A stretch of 64,000 bases of DNA from assembly GCF_021134715.1 (NCBI RefSeq), contig NC_060018.1:6155501-6219500 (forward strand), in the 5' to 3' direction. The notes below the pieces were generated by a model. It did no database searches, was not told where the DNA came from, and saw only the letters and a list, made by a program, of their open reading frames with translations. Positions 20,600 to 34,200 of the stretch are shown here, piece after piece. The translations under genes and the position numbers were made by a program. How positions within the stretch are numbered: the stretch's first letter is position 1; every line of letters begins with the position of its first letter. The DNA is from Daphnia pulex (taxonomy: Eukaryota; Arthropoda; Branchiopoda; Diplostraca; Daphniidae).

Positions 20600-23500
20600 C
20601 TAATCGATGCCCCGCGTTATGGACGCTTCCAGAACAATTTTTACCTTTTCTTCGCTTAGAGTTTGTAACAGAGGTTGTAGGTAGTCGCGTAAGCGCTTGT
20701 CCCTCAAGTAGGAATTCTCATCATAGTGTGTCAACGTGGACGAACATGACGCCAAAGGACCAATAATCCGATGGAGCATCCTATCTCTTTTAAAGCATTC
20801 GAGAGTAAGAATCTGGGATTGATTAAAAGGTTCAAAGGCAACAGATCTACATACCTTGCTGCAAGACAAAGGAATAGTTGTTGCTTGTCTCGTTTTCCAA
20901 GTGAATGCCCGTAATGCTGAATCTTTCCGATGATATCGCACAACCAGCGGCGAGCGGGTCGATCAGACGACGGGTCTGCATAGTCTCTCACACTTGTTAC
21001 AGAACGTGGATCTTGGGTGTAACAATCTCGGACTTGCACTGTAAAAAAATCAAGGTAATGTAGCAAAGTTGGAAACGGCAGAAAGATTTGTCTTCACTTA
21101 CGCAAGTAATCCCACAGGTATAGATTACGAGTAAAATATCTAGAAGAGCGGAATCCGTGGTGCAAGACCAGCTCTAGGCAAGGTACCAATCCTGACTCAC
21201 CGCATAGAAGTGCGGTAACATTACCTCGTTCACCCGTTGGCTCGAGATAATACTTTATAAGATTATTCACGGCCTCTCCCAACAGACACTGCATTTCAGA
21301 CTCTGTAAATTTACGACGAGTGCCAGCACCTTTTAGGTTGATATTGAGATTTCCGGCTAAATTTGTAAGCGAACTAGTGAGCGAACTTTCGGCACGGGTT
21401 GCACTAGGCGACCGAGTGCGTGAACCCACCGGTCCAGCTGTATTGTGAGCTGGCGAACCGTTGCCATGACTTGAAGGATCGATGGATCCTAAATCTGACC
21501 CACACATTGTGCTGCAGTCGTATGGTGCCGCGACTAGTAAGCGTTCCGTGGATCCATCCTCGATGTCCTTACCAAGCCAAAGTCCACACGGAAATCTGAT
21601 CCAATAAGACAACGATTAAAAACAATGATACACGATGAAAAGAAAGAAATGTTCATTACTTAAAAGCACGGCCAGTAATTTCATTCCGCACAATGACATG
21701 ATCAATTAACCAACGGCTATTGCCAATTTGATCTTCAAGACCAATTCGGACAGTGGTGAGTATTCCGAGGTTTTTATGCTAAAAAAATGTAGCAGTTTAA
21801 GAATAAAATTCATATTTGATTGGAAAAAGTTTGAAAGCTACCTGAAAGAGAAGTTCCAGACGGTCGTTTGCAAAATAGAGGGCCTGAGTGTCAGCTAACG
21901 TCCCGCTTAGCAAAAGGTAAGGGCGACAAGTCGACATGTTTGACTTTGCTTGGACGATCAAAACACGGTACGTTATCACTGTAAAATAAATTCCATTATG
22001 TCATACAAAGCAGTAGGAACCACACTTAATTAAACGTGCTAATACCAGTGTTGGTGTATGTATGTGTAAAAGAATGATAGTCCGCAGCGTTGAGTGTTAG
22101 TAGGTATGTCAAGAAGAGGTTACGCTCGTCCTCGCAACGCAAAAACGCGTAGCGTTTATACAAAGTCCTTAAAGAATAAAATGTGCTTGCAATATTGTGC
22201 TGAATCTAGAATACAGACTATTTGTATCAATAGTTTACCTTAGGAGACTTTCTTCTGACAGGAGAGTGGTTAAATGTACGTAAAGTAGCTTCTTTTCTAA
22301 GCACAATCGCACCCAAGCGCGTGCATAACCCAAGTGGGTTTTAATGTCTGCCATGTTTTGAACATTCCTGCGCATCAAGGAAAAGTTGGAATGGTTCGTA
22401 AATAGAAAGGAAAGATTTGATGTGTTCACCTCATATCAAAGATCAACGATTCCGGCAAAGGTTTCATGCGGTTGGGCGCATTGCCAGCACGGCTGTTATC
22501 GACTGAATGGCTAGTGCGACTTCGATTCACTAAACCGCCATCGCCATCGTACGAAGGTGCCGAAAGATCTGTTAAGTTATAGACAATAAAACAGTATTTT
22601 AATTGATTGCACGAATGTACATTGAAGCTGATAAAAATATTTGCAGGAAAACTCAATGGGTTCAACAGAACTACAGGGAAAATAACCAAATCTGAACCTT
22701 GAAACTGATTGACAATTTAAGAGAAACTTACTCCGCAATCTTTTCCTCAATGTGACAAATGCATAAGCTGCATTTCGGAAATAATGTTATTATTGAGTCA
22801 TAGATTAGTAGAATATTAGTCAATATTGTTTTATTGTAGTTCAATTGTTTAGTGTATGTGAGAGGGAAGCAAATCATACCTGGGGCTTGACTAGAAGCTT
22901 TAACGGGATTGTTGACCGTCGGCGCTGTTTTCTGATCGTGATAATGAAGGATGTGTGACCAGAGCGCCGATTTACCCTTTAGTCAAATATATCAGTGAAT
23001 TCATAGAAGTATAGAGGATAAAATTACGAAACTCCAGCATTTTTTTTCTCGAATAATTACTTGTTTAGTTTGCAGTCCGTGTGCCCAAACACGTTCTAAC
23101 AGATCACAGAGTCCAGCAATCAACGTGTTATCTTCGACACCAGAGACCGATACTTGTCCATGACCCAATTCAAAAGCCTCGCTTCCCATTTTTCCCACCA
23201 ACAAGCGCTTGGTTTTAGTCTTGCACTCCTAGAAAATGCAAATCATTTCTGAGTTTCTAATTTGAAGCTGATGAAAGATTAACGGAGATACTTGTAGAAG
23301 TTGTTCGACGAATTTCCAGTTGCCCTGAGCAATCACAGCCGGCCGTGGAGCAATTGGTACTGCAAGGTTATTACTATCACGTATCGTTTCTGCTATCCCA
23401 CTTGATTCGAATCCAATAGAGTAGGATTTCTGTAGTGTCGGCTTCTCCTTCCGCCGCGATTTCTCTCCTTTCTTCCTGCTCATCATCGACAACAAATAAA

Positions 23501-26285
23501 AAATCCCAAGATTATCAGGTGGCGAAATTAAAGGGAAATCCCATTGCAAATGTATCGATTGAAATAAAACGAAGCAATTACCCGATGGTCTCATAACAGG
23601 GGGCAGTGGTCAGCATCGAATTATTTAGACTAGGAAAGCCCGGATAAAATTTATTGGTTCTCTGCTTCTTATTGGTTGGTCTTTCATCCATGTTGGTGAG
23701 TATTTCGCTGGGTGTAACCACATTCATCATCGGTTTCAAAAGACGCCGTTCCAGTAATGCAGCTGTCTGTTCGTACCAGGTGCAAGGCTCGTAGCCTGGC
23801 GTACGAACCATGGAGTCACCGTATCCATCCCTAAAAACCAATGGATATTTATAAAAATGGGGGAAAAAAAACCGGTGGGCTATTTATAGAGGGCTTTACT
23901 TCAAAAGTTTGATACGTGCGTCCAACACGCGAACAGAGTGGCTGTATTGACCATAATTGGCCAGAACTTTGGCATCAATGAAGTTAGCAAACATTTGACT
24001 TTCCAGGAAACACGACATGAACCGGAGATGCGGTCCGGGTTGATCCGACAGAAAAGTCGTTTTATCAAACGGATGAACTTGGTCTCTGTTTGATAGCCAA
24101 GAATCCATATCCTGTGACGTAAAATGATTTCAAAACACCGCGGATCGTGAAGCAAGCAGTTTTAGTTTTTACTACCTGATTGGGTTGGTTAAAGAAGTAT
24201 TCATAAACGGAAAACATGTGAGCAAATTGGTTCAAGAAAATTTCGCGGATAGCGTTATTGACTATTTGCACTCGTAGGTAGCGTTCCAAATCGCTAGTAA
24301 CCATAACGGGTTGCGATTCCATACCGCCATTCATGGAAACACATTTAGTATCTTCACTGAACACGCCTACAAACATAATAGGATTAGGGAAAATGTTTTA
24401 TGGCAGACGTATTTGAATTCATACCCGTGCGTTTAGCGATGGCAGAAATCTTTTGAAAAGCTTCCGATCGTTCCAGAACAGAAGCATTGGATCCACTTGC
24501 CAGCGCCATTGGAGACCACGATTGGCGTTGTTTGTTTCTGTGCAAATAACTTAAAAACGTTAGATGAAGAGAAGAAAACAATTAAGAAAATTATTCTCTC
24601 ATACGAGGAAGAAGATTGTATGTTAGTGTTTGGGGCCTGTTTATTGTAAGACGAAGATGACGAATGTGTAGTGGTTGGAGTTTGTTGTAATTTGGTAAGC
24701 ACCTCTCTCAACTCATCTGCCAACTCTTTGTGCTGTGGGAAAGAGGGCAGATCTTCCGGTATGGTAATTCGATCATTATCAATGTCCACCATGCACAAAT
24801 TAGCCTAGAAAAAATTAACAAGCGATTTTAGTTAAAGAAAGTTGTCAGTTCGATAAGTAAATTGTACCTCTGAAGGAATGCGAGCGTCGTCAGAAGGAAG
24901 AGAACGTAATCCCATTAGGAAAGGTACCGGAGCATCGAGGAAATTTTCCATGGCATCCGGCAAGATGGGGACGTAGACATGAGGCCAAGAGAATGGAAAT
25001 AAAAGTGTTGTCAAAGACTCAGCTACCAGCATCAATCGATTGAAATCTGAAAAATGGAAAAGGATTAGCATTCCGAATTAAAGACATTCGTAGAGAACAA
25101 TTAGAGGTCTTACCATGAGAGTGGATTAGCACTTGGGTCTCAAGTAGTAAACAGGTCCATAATTGGATGAGATGGTCGATCCCTAGTAGATCAATGACCT
25201 GGCCGATCTCGTATTCGAACAAAGGAAGTTCAGAGTGAACGGATGGACGTTGAAAGATAAGGGTAGAACTCGCAGCGGTTGATGACTGAGTCCACTCCAG
25301 AGCCGGAACGTTGGGAATGACTATGCACTGATTAGGACTGGGTAAAGGAATGGAGAACAACAAGTAATAGATATAGGATTCTGGACTCAGCATGGACAAA
25401 GGGTGGTCGCCCGAAGTAGATAATTCTGAGGAATGCACTGCCAGTCTGATTTTTGAAAAATACACAATTCTTATATATTAAAATGTCAATTGAAAACCAC
25501 GACAGCATTAAATCATACCTGTAGAAATTTAACAGAAAATTTCTAGCGGCATCAACAGCCGGGTACTGTCCTATAAGACAGATGCACTTGGCAACCAATA
25601 ATGAATCGCGAAGGACATCGAATTTTGCTGTGCACTTGGCTTTGTCGTATAGACGGGTGCTGTTAACTTTAAAATGCCTAGGTAAGGATTTCGAGCTTGT
25701 GGCAGGATCTTCAAAGACTTCTAAATTGGATCTGGGTGCAATTTCAACAATCTGTGCTGCGTGCATTTTCTGCAGAGAGCTAACTGCATTGATGATTGAA
25801 TCGTCAACAACTTCTTCATTAAACACCAAGGAAAATCCATAAACTCTAGATCCATTCTCCTTGGTTATTATGAAAGGATGAAAGTGAGGTTCTTTATTTT
25901 TATCATGAGATTCTTTTGGAACACATGAGAAATGGACTCCTGACGGCATACATAGCTAAACAAGGTGAAATATTGATCCGTTAGCAATTGTTTTGAACTG
26001 GATATGGTGAAAAAGAACAAACCGTGGTGACAGCAGCGCCATCAAATAGATTCCAGGCTACATTCTCTGGGTAGTGAGCTAAAACTTGCGGACAATAAGT
26101 AGCTTCCAATGGGCCTGATAGGGCATTGTGCTCATCTGTGGTGGCCAACATAAAATATAATTTTTAATATGTAGGTTATAAGATGTCAAGGTCTACTTAC
26201 TATTGGGGACTAAGCCTCGCGTCGAGTCGAGCCCACACACAACAAAATAATCAAAAACATTATTCACTTGGGTTGAGCTATTCAT
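20600..26285 (-). CDS. DENN domain-containing protein 5 (Rab GEF, RAB6-interacting protein 1 type)
   Basis: Rab guanine-nucleotide exchange factor with the DENND5 domain order. From the N-terminus I read: a uDENN with [10 protein letters not shown]; a cDENN with [20 protein letters not shown] and [12 protein letters not shown]; a dDENN with [22 protein letters not shown]1 (FVEQLLQ, then KALWSH-like SALWSHIL, and [11 protein letters not shown]); a PLAT domain; and RUN2 ending near [17 protein letters not shown]. First exons are 26201-26285, 26023-26135, 25519-25955, 25114-25445 and 24868-25046. The next seven, to 23061, were checked for phase; the distal ones were read less strictly, so I give no exact length (about 1,250 residues). 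A Ser/Gly-rich linker (about 21350-21530) separates PLAT and RUN2. Members bind Rab6/Rab11 and act at Golgi and endosomes. Start chosen at 26285 ([14 protein letters not shown]). Confidence 0.93.
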
Positions 26286-28639
26286 TATGCAAGTAGATGA
26301 GTAAAATAACTAGACTTGGTGCACAAAAACATACTGAAATGAACACAGGAAACTTGAGACGAAAGAAGATTAAACTTGGAGACGACAATAGAATAAGCGC
26401 CTTTCCTTCGACAGAGGAAGCTTTAGTAAAATTTCATTGTTGCTGTCGTCTGCACTTTTGTTTAGAATAGCTCAGGATCTCAGCGTTGCCAATTTCAAAA
26501 AGCGCATCTAGAGTCTAGACGAAAGAGCGGGATTATTTTAAATCGAATAAAAATTTATTGTGTCTACCTCTGTAACTTTCAAAACAAAACAAAATAAATA
26601 AATAAAAATCAGGGATATGTCAACCATAAAAATGTCATTTCAAATTATGCCAAAAGGACAGTCTAACTTGAAAAGTAGTCACGATACTTTGCGAACGCCG
26701 AACGCGACCCTTTCCATTATTCATATCCAGTTTTTTTTTTAATGACAACGTGATTACGGTTTGCACGTATATTTCATGCCAAAAAATATTTTTTTTTGTC
26801 TTTAAATACATGTACAAATATACTAAATTTTTAAATAATATTCAGACATACACGTACACACAAAGTCAATGATAGATTCGTCCAGACCGAGTCTATAGCT
26901 CTGGTCCAGACAACCGGGACGTTTGAAGGTGCTCCCTTTTTTTTCTTCTGAAGGTTGTGACCATGAACGATGATTAATTCGCAGCCAGATTGTTGCACGA
27001 TACTGAGACTAATACCTAATTATGTTTTTTTATTGACCTTGTCTTTTCAATCTTTCTTGTTTTTCAAATCACGAAGGCGTTGCCCTCGAAATTATGTTTT
27101 TTCCCCTCTCACTTGCGTGTCAAATGAGGAATAGAACCTGCTCGTATCTCGAAACCGATAATAAATCTCAAGTTGTGACCACACCTAGATAAGTTGACAT
27201 TATTATCCAACCTACATAAAAGTCATATTGATTCACTAAACTGTGGGCACATCAAAATTTCTATGTCAAGGCTGTTATTTACATCTTCAGTGCCATTAGC
27301 CAAAAAGCGATGAAACCTGTATTTTAGTTTGGAATACATAATATGTATTGTTGTACCTGAAAGTATACAAAGAAAAGTTGGCATGGATACACACAATCAA
27401 AAGGACGGGTAGCATCCAGCATGTACTCGTACTTTAAAACCAAAAAACGGGCAAACATATTGGGAGATTTAATATTTTCTTTTTTAAAAAATGGCGTGAC
27501 AGTGATACAACATGCACGTCGTTATCAAATGACACAAAAGCGTTTTCACCTGATCACAAGATGATACAAAAGACTCAACTAAAACGAACTACACACATCA
27601 AATTCACGAAAAAACACGAAACGGCTCGTCTCGGCACAACATAATAGATATATATGTACTGCAGTGCAGTGTACTTTTAACATGAAATTCGTTCAAACAT
27701 TACCAATTAGCATTTTTTTTTGTATGTTTTTTCTTTTTTAGTTTTCCCATCACTTTTAGATTGACAGTAATATAAAACTGGAAACGGAATAATATATGTG
27801 CAGCGTAAACCTCTTCAGGTAACCGAGAAATTACACACAAGTTTCACACAAATTCAGTAGTAAACTGAATGGTCTCGGGAAAAGGTTAGCGATTGAATAA
27901 TATACAACAATTAAGAAAAAAGGCCAATGGCTCACATTACAGATACACTTACTCTTGTTTTTTTCTTTCTAAAAAATGTTGGAACATTGCTGTCTGTGAC
28001 TAGGACACCCAGGGAAATTGCAAACGGGGGCAGGTAAAAAGGATGTGGGGGGGTTTTGGCCGAGGGAGAATCAATACCTCGTTATTTAAGAGCTTAGCGT
28101 AATATATATCGTAATTATGTATGTATGTTAAGCCATACACTAGTGTAGGATATGATAGGATTTGAAAACAGAGCTGATGTGGAGATGGGGGAACCACTCG
28201 GGAAGCAGAAAAAGTGTCGGTCGTGCTGTGCGAGAGGATTTCCTGAGTGGAAGATATAACGGCAGAATTATCAAAAAGGTTTCGACAAATGTTGTCGATT
28301 CGACGGCTCTTGTGGTTGGGCTGCTGCAATCAGTAAACACAAAATACAGATCGAAGCAGCAACAGCTATAATGACGTGGTGTGTGGCACAGGGAAAGGGA
28401 ATGAAGATGGCAGTATTTTTGCTTAATTGGAACATTATCTGAAATTGTACATTCTCGTTCTTTATGATAAAACTCCAGGGTCCAGGGATTTCGTAACTTT
28501 CCCCGTCTTTTTTTCTTTTTTAAAAAAGAGGTAATAATTCGTTGGTATGTATATAAAATAAATGTGTACAAGGGAGCTCCGTTTTGCGGCAAACGGAAAT
28601 CTTTAAAAAATTCTCCATCCCCCGGGTGGGTTGCGTTTT
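26286..28639 (-). other. Cyclin D 3' UTR and short spacer to DENND5
   Basis: About 2.35 kb without a supported coding frame, downstream of the cyclin D stop on the same strand. It is AT-rich with homopolymer tracts, as expected of a long 3' UTR. On the minus strand an AATAAA (forward TTTATT, 26554-26559) is a plausible end of the cyclin D transcript; the remaining 270 bp would be the DENND5 promoter. Confidence 0.5.
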
Positions 28640-31260
28640 TCAAAAATGAATATCCCGGACGTCGGTGGGCGTTCCGGCTTTCTCATGCTCGTTTTTTGAA
28701 GTGATGGCGGCAGCCGAGTTGGAAGGAATGTTGGCCTCGGTCGAACAAGACACGCTACCCAATGAAGCGTTCGATTGGACCTCACACGAAGTCATCAGCG
28801 TTGATGAAGGAGCCAAGGATCGCAGAAATTCGTCCACTTGTTCGAAACAACCTCGCAAGATTTCCTAATTCAATCGAATGAATGAATTAAAAACACACCG
28901 ATCCAAGATGGAGACAAGTTTAAATTCACTCACGGTTTCAATGTTGGTGATGGTTTGCAGCTGGGAGAGGATGTCGCTGACGGTCAAATCAGCGGCAGAC
29001 ATGGTCGGATCGAGTTCGTTTCGTAGAGCAGCCACGACGCAAGCAGAGGCGATCATGCTGGGCGAACACATGGCGAACTTGTACTCTAGGGCGCACAGAG
29101 CAATGTAGCCGTGTGCAGTCCGTCTAACCGGCCCCCAAGGATTGCTGACATCCAATCGAGTCATGAGGTGGTCGACAAAGTCGTGTGGTGTGATGGAGCA
29201 AATGTCCCACTTGAGACGGCTCAACACCAACAATTCCCATTGCTGAAAACAAAAAATAGAAGAAGATTTGTTCGTTAGTAATGTGAGAAATTTTGTGTTG
29301 GACTTCTTTGTGTGTCTTTTTCGACACACGTGATCGATGGTGAACCTGTTGCTCCTTCGATCCACGCCTCCCCTAAATCCTTGTAAAAACACAGGCCGCC
29401 GCTTGCTAATGAGTTGGGTGTTTAAATCTCACATTGGTCTCTCTCCCAGCAAAGAGAAAAAAAGAGAAATAGATCAAAGAATTAGAGGGGGGACAAGATC
29501 TAGAGCACCCCCGCAGAGCTAAAGGAATGTCGGCAGTAGGGGAGAGAAAAAAGAAGTTGGGACCGTAGGATTTAGTAGTGGCGGCCAGTCGCCGCTGTCA
29601 TTTCCATAGGCTATCGGCCAAGGGGTGAGGAGCGGGAGAGCAGAGAGCTAGCCGAGGGTCATGTAATCCCTTCAAATGCAGTCGCGCCGAAAGTGTCGAT
29701 TCATGTTTTCCTACCCACCATGGCAGAGAGATATATTTATACATGAGAGAGAAAGAGCGAGAAGGAAAGATTTTTTTACGAACAGAGGGGGGGTCCAGTC
29801 ATATTCCATCTCTCTCTCTTGCTCTCAGAGGGGTGATATTCTTCCAGGTCATCCGTGCTGCGCGGGCCGATAGAATCCTCCGCCTCCTCGGGGCTCTCAC
29901 CAATCAACTTGGCCTGTGTGTGCGTTTTCACAAAGAACTTTTTTGTGGGGGGGAGAAAAAGATGGTAGGCGGGGACCATTTGACAAGAGCCGAGTTTTTT
30001 TCTTTCTTTCTAGCCCTCGAAATAAATAAAAAAGATCCATGTACGTCTATTACTGTACCCGATTTTCTCAACAGGAAGTGGGAAAGTTTATATACACACA
30101 CACGGTCTTGTATCGGCAAGTGCACCATCAAAACCACTAACCAACAGCAGCAGCATGTATATACCCTGTGTGGTCAAAGTGGTCTTCTATTACAAGACAT
30201 TCTTTAGAGCTCTATAGAGAGAACTCGGGAAAACCCTTCTTGACCCCTGGGTAGAGTGCTGTTGCCCCTCTATAAAAAGACGCTTTACCCTCCATCAGAG
30301 AAAAAAGCAGGTCATTCAGAGAATTGTTTCTTTCACTCTCCCCTCACACGGCCCATTAAGTTCCTCGATGATGGTGTTAAAAAAGAGAAAAATGGACAAA
30401 GGAATCAAAAGAGAAGAACCAAAGAGTCAATGGCTTCGCCAAATCTGCGTAGCCACCTCTTCGGGGCAAAACCAACTTTTTGGGGCTTTTGTGTTGCCGA
30501 GCCAACACACAAGTGAACTGGAGCAAGTCAAAAACTTCATTCAAACTAATCACCCGTGAAACATCCGTTAGCCACAGCTTTTGTTGGCTCAAACGAATGA
30601 ATGAACTAGCACTAGTAGTAGTAGGATCGTTTACCCAGAGTTCGTCGTAGTTGATGGAGCGATCCGTGTAGAGGACCAACTTTTCAGCTGTGAGCGGAGT
30701 CGTTTCTTTGAGTTTGGAGGCCAAGAAGAGGCAGACTGCGCCCAGCAACTGCAGACGGCTCTTGGTGATGGGGCTGACACTTAAGAAGCGATCCATGTAG
30801 TTGACGGCCAACCAGTAGACGTCAGGTTGGCATTGCTGCTCTTCGCAAACCTGTAGGTAGAGACCAAGAGATTACACGTTAGAGTCTCGCCGGGCCGTAA
30901 AAATGGAAAAGGATCAGATAAGAGCGCAACTCAAATAACTATGGAGCCATCAGTCGTGGCTACCTCGGAGAAAATGTCCCCCCCAAACAAACAAAACAAG
31001 AGACTACTGACATTGATGTATATATATATTTCTATGTCTGTTGGCTATATATCTACCTCCAGCATCCATTCGGTGACAATTTTCCTCATGTGGGGTTTCA
31101 GCTCCGACTGGAGGCAATCGAAATAGGATGAAGAAAGGACGTGGCGTTCCTCCGACGAGAGTAAATTCTGCAGGACTCGTTCATCCTTAAGCAAAACAGG
31201 ATCGGCGTAGGCCCGGCATTCGTAATCGACTTGAGCTTCGCAACACAAGAGATCCTCCAT
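28640..31260 (-). CDS. CycD: Cyclin D
   Basis: G1 cyclin that activates CDK4/6 to phosphorylate Rb. Exons on the minus strand are 31057-31260, 30635-30850, 28934-29242 and 28640-28864; they total 954 nt, or 317 residues. The Rb-binding LxCxE motif is right at the N-terminus (L4, C6, E8 in MEDLLCCE). The cyclin box is clear: [43 protein letters not shown] and [14 protein letters not shown]. The second fold has [19 protein letters not shown]. The C-terminus ends [11 protein letters not shown], the same as the GSK3-type phosphodegron of vertebrate cyclin D1; T308 corresponds to T286 there. The third intron is only 69 nt, while the second (29243-30634) is 1.4 kb. Short half-life control through the degron is expected from the family. 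Confidence 0.97.
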
Positions 31261-34200
31261 GACTGCGAATGTAGTTTTTTCTCACACAGCAGAGCAGACG
31301 CAAGGAGCGAATTAACAATGAAGGAAGGCGCCTTGGGGTCTATGCGGATTTGTAGTTCAGCTCGTTTCGATCTTAACGAGCTCCGACATGCAGCATTATG
31401 TGCGACTTGAGACGGTGAGAGAATCAAGGCGGATAGACTGGCTAGCTGACTGGTTGTTATTGTTGTTTCAATTTCGTTTGGCGCCGCGACTCGGTAGGTC
31501 TTCGCGTCAATGGAGCAACAACAAGAGAACCTGCTTCGCTATTAACGGCGGTTACTTCTTCCAGCGGGTTGCTACATGCATACACACACACGTACAAAAT
31601 GTTTTCCAGTCCAGGGTCGTGGGAATGACGTCAGGTTGGGAAGAAAACAACACACACAAAAAGAGAGAAGCAGACGGGAATGAAGGTTGTCCGTGCGGGC
31701 TGGAGCTGCTGGAAAATCTATTGAATAGAAATCCAACAAAAAAGAAGAGAAGAAGATGATGATGATGATGATGATGCTGTTGTCTGATAAAGAAACCAAG
31801 GGTTGGGAATTTCTTTTTTTTTTCTTCCATACAAGCGGACACAATTTGAATGCCACGAGTCCACCTGACTCTGCAATAAAAATCAACACTCTGATAGACC
31901 AAAGGAAAGGTCTGAGAAAACATTCGAAGGCCGTTTCCACAACAGAAAGAATAATATAAGAGAGAGAGAGAGAGACATAGACAGAAAGAGCGAGAAGTGG
32001 AATGGAACGCCGGAGCCCTCTGGCTATGTGGCTTAAGAGTTCTCTGGTTATGCCTCTCTTGGTAAAGAGAAGATAAAAATTTTAAAAATGAGCTTTCACT
32101 CTTTTGCAAGGCAAATTGTTCCTATGGTAAACTAGACAAATTGTGCAAAGTATAAATAAACTAACCAACCTGTTTGCCAATCGTCAAGGGAAGTGAATAC
32201 CAGTGGTAGTAGAGAGGAAGTTTCGACACGCAAAATCTCTCACAATAACAAACAACAGTGTGTCCTAAATAGTAGTACGAGTGTCACGAGGTCGGAACGG
32301 AGTGAACCACCAACCACCGAGTTAGAGAACCTACTGACACTGAGGGAGAACAGAATCTGGCGGCTCCTAGGAGAGAGACCCTACAGACCTGTAGCTCGGG
32401 GGGTAGAGAGAGAGAGAAAGGCGCTGCTTGTCAAAGAAATAAGAAATGCCTGAGAAACACTTGACTTTTCGATCCTCCCACTCTTTTTTTCTTCTTCTTC
32501 TTTACAGCTCTCTACCCCTCTACTAACATGTAGGACCCGAGATGGTGGCACACAAAGAGAAAAATGGAGGTGTTTTGCGCACACAAAAGACGGTGGTCGA
32601 AAAACTTGTGTGACCTATTCTATCCTGTGGATTGAAGTTGTATGCATTCGATGTAATCGACTGAATGATGAGCGCCAAAAAGTTTCACACGCTCCTTCTT
32701 GTGTGTGTACGACTAATGTATGTAACACGGCATTGTATGTCACAAATTCCCAAGTAATTGTTGGTCACCTTCTATCGATGGCAAATCGAGCGGAAAATGG
32801 TGGGCAGGCGTAAAAAGATAGCGCCAAAAATGATTGTTTATATCACAATAAGATACGGTACAAAGCAAGGTGCAGCAGCAAAACCCAGGTGAAGCTTTGT
32901 GGTGAGATAAGTTGGCAAAAGACTGTTTGACCAAAGTCGAAAAGAAACTTTGCACCGTGGGGTGAGGGGGTATTTTTCAGCTGAAGAAAAAGAGAGAAAA
33001 TCTTTCTTGGTTTTTATCACTCAGTCAACAAAACTCGTTTACACGTAGACTGGTGCATTCCGCCGGATATGCGGATGAGATAAAGACGATGGCCGTGAAA
33101 AAAGCGCAAGTTCACGCGAACTCGCCGAGACGATAACGTCACCCCGAAACGAGTGAAACTGAACAAGGAACGAACGAACCAACCAACGGATGGGCGGCCC
33201 GCACACACACACGAACCCTCCCAACAATGCCAAGGACGCATGTTTTATTCATTCGTTCCGACAACTCGCCAGAGAGCTCAGACTCGCTTCACTTTGCGCC
33301 GTGCGGGCAATAAACAAAACAACTACTCGCCACCAGCTAGAGAGAAAAATAAAAATAAAAATTTCCGTTTGCGGTTTTTCTCACACTTTTTAATATAACA
33401 GAAAAAAAAAAGAGAAGAAAGAGAAGGAGAGGTCTGGATCGACGGCCACCCAACTCCCGGACTCTCATGCTGGTGGGGTACTGCTGTGCGTCTCGGATTC
33501 CACCTTCTCCCATCTCGACCCATATTTCCGTGTACTGTCTAGAATTTCTCTCCTTTTTTTAACAACTGAACAAGGGATGAAGTTTGAAAAGAAGAAAAAA
33601 TGTTTGCTTTTCATGTCTGCCTTATAGTTATATAGGCCTCCCCCATAGGCCTCCTTTACCCTCCCGCAGCGTGTCATGTTATTCCAACGTGAATGGAATA
33701 GACACGAGAAAATTTGTCTGGACTCCCGTCGTCCACTCTGGCGGATTGAACGAACTCGTTCCCCCCCCCCCCTTTTTTTTGGTCGAGAGGGGAATAACTA
33801 AAAGAAAAACACAACAAAGGCAATCTTATCACCAAGGTTTTTATATTAAAATATAAACTAGTACTGATTCGTAAGGTCCACCCACATGTATACTCGGATC
33901 GCTAGTTGATAAGCTCGCAGGATCATTCTTTCTGCAGCTCTCATCTGATAACCTCCTACCCATTCATTCGAGTCCAACGTCATTCCCCCAAGTTTGTTTT
34001 TGAGCGAGATAAATTATTAGAGCTATGCTCCATGTCTGATCCATCAATGTCGCCAATTGAAAAACCCAATACACACACTGGCGCGGCATTTAGCTTTATA
34101 GCAGTCGCCGAAAAAGCGTCTTGCCAAATAAAAAAGTCTTCTTTTATTTTTAAAATCAGATTTGTTTTTAACTACTTGCAGAAAAATAAAAGCTCGAGAT

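Noticed and set aside
31552-32109. 185-codon minus-strand frame in the cyclin D flank
   Set aside because: Its composition (runs of His, Phe, Ser, Leu) comes from GAT/AG microsatellites and poly-T; not a gene.
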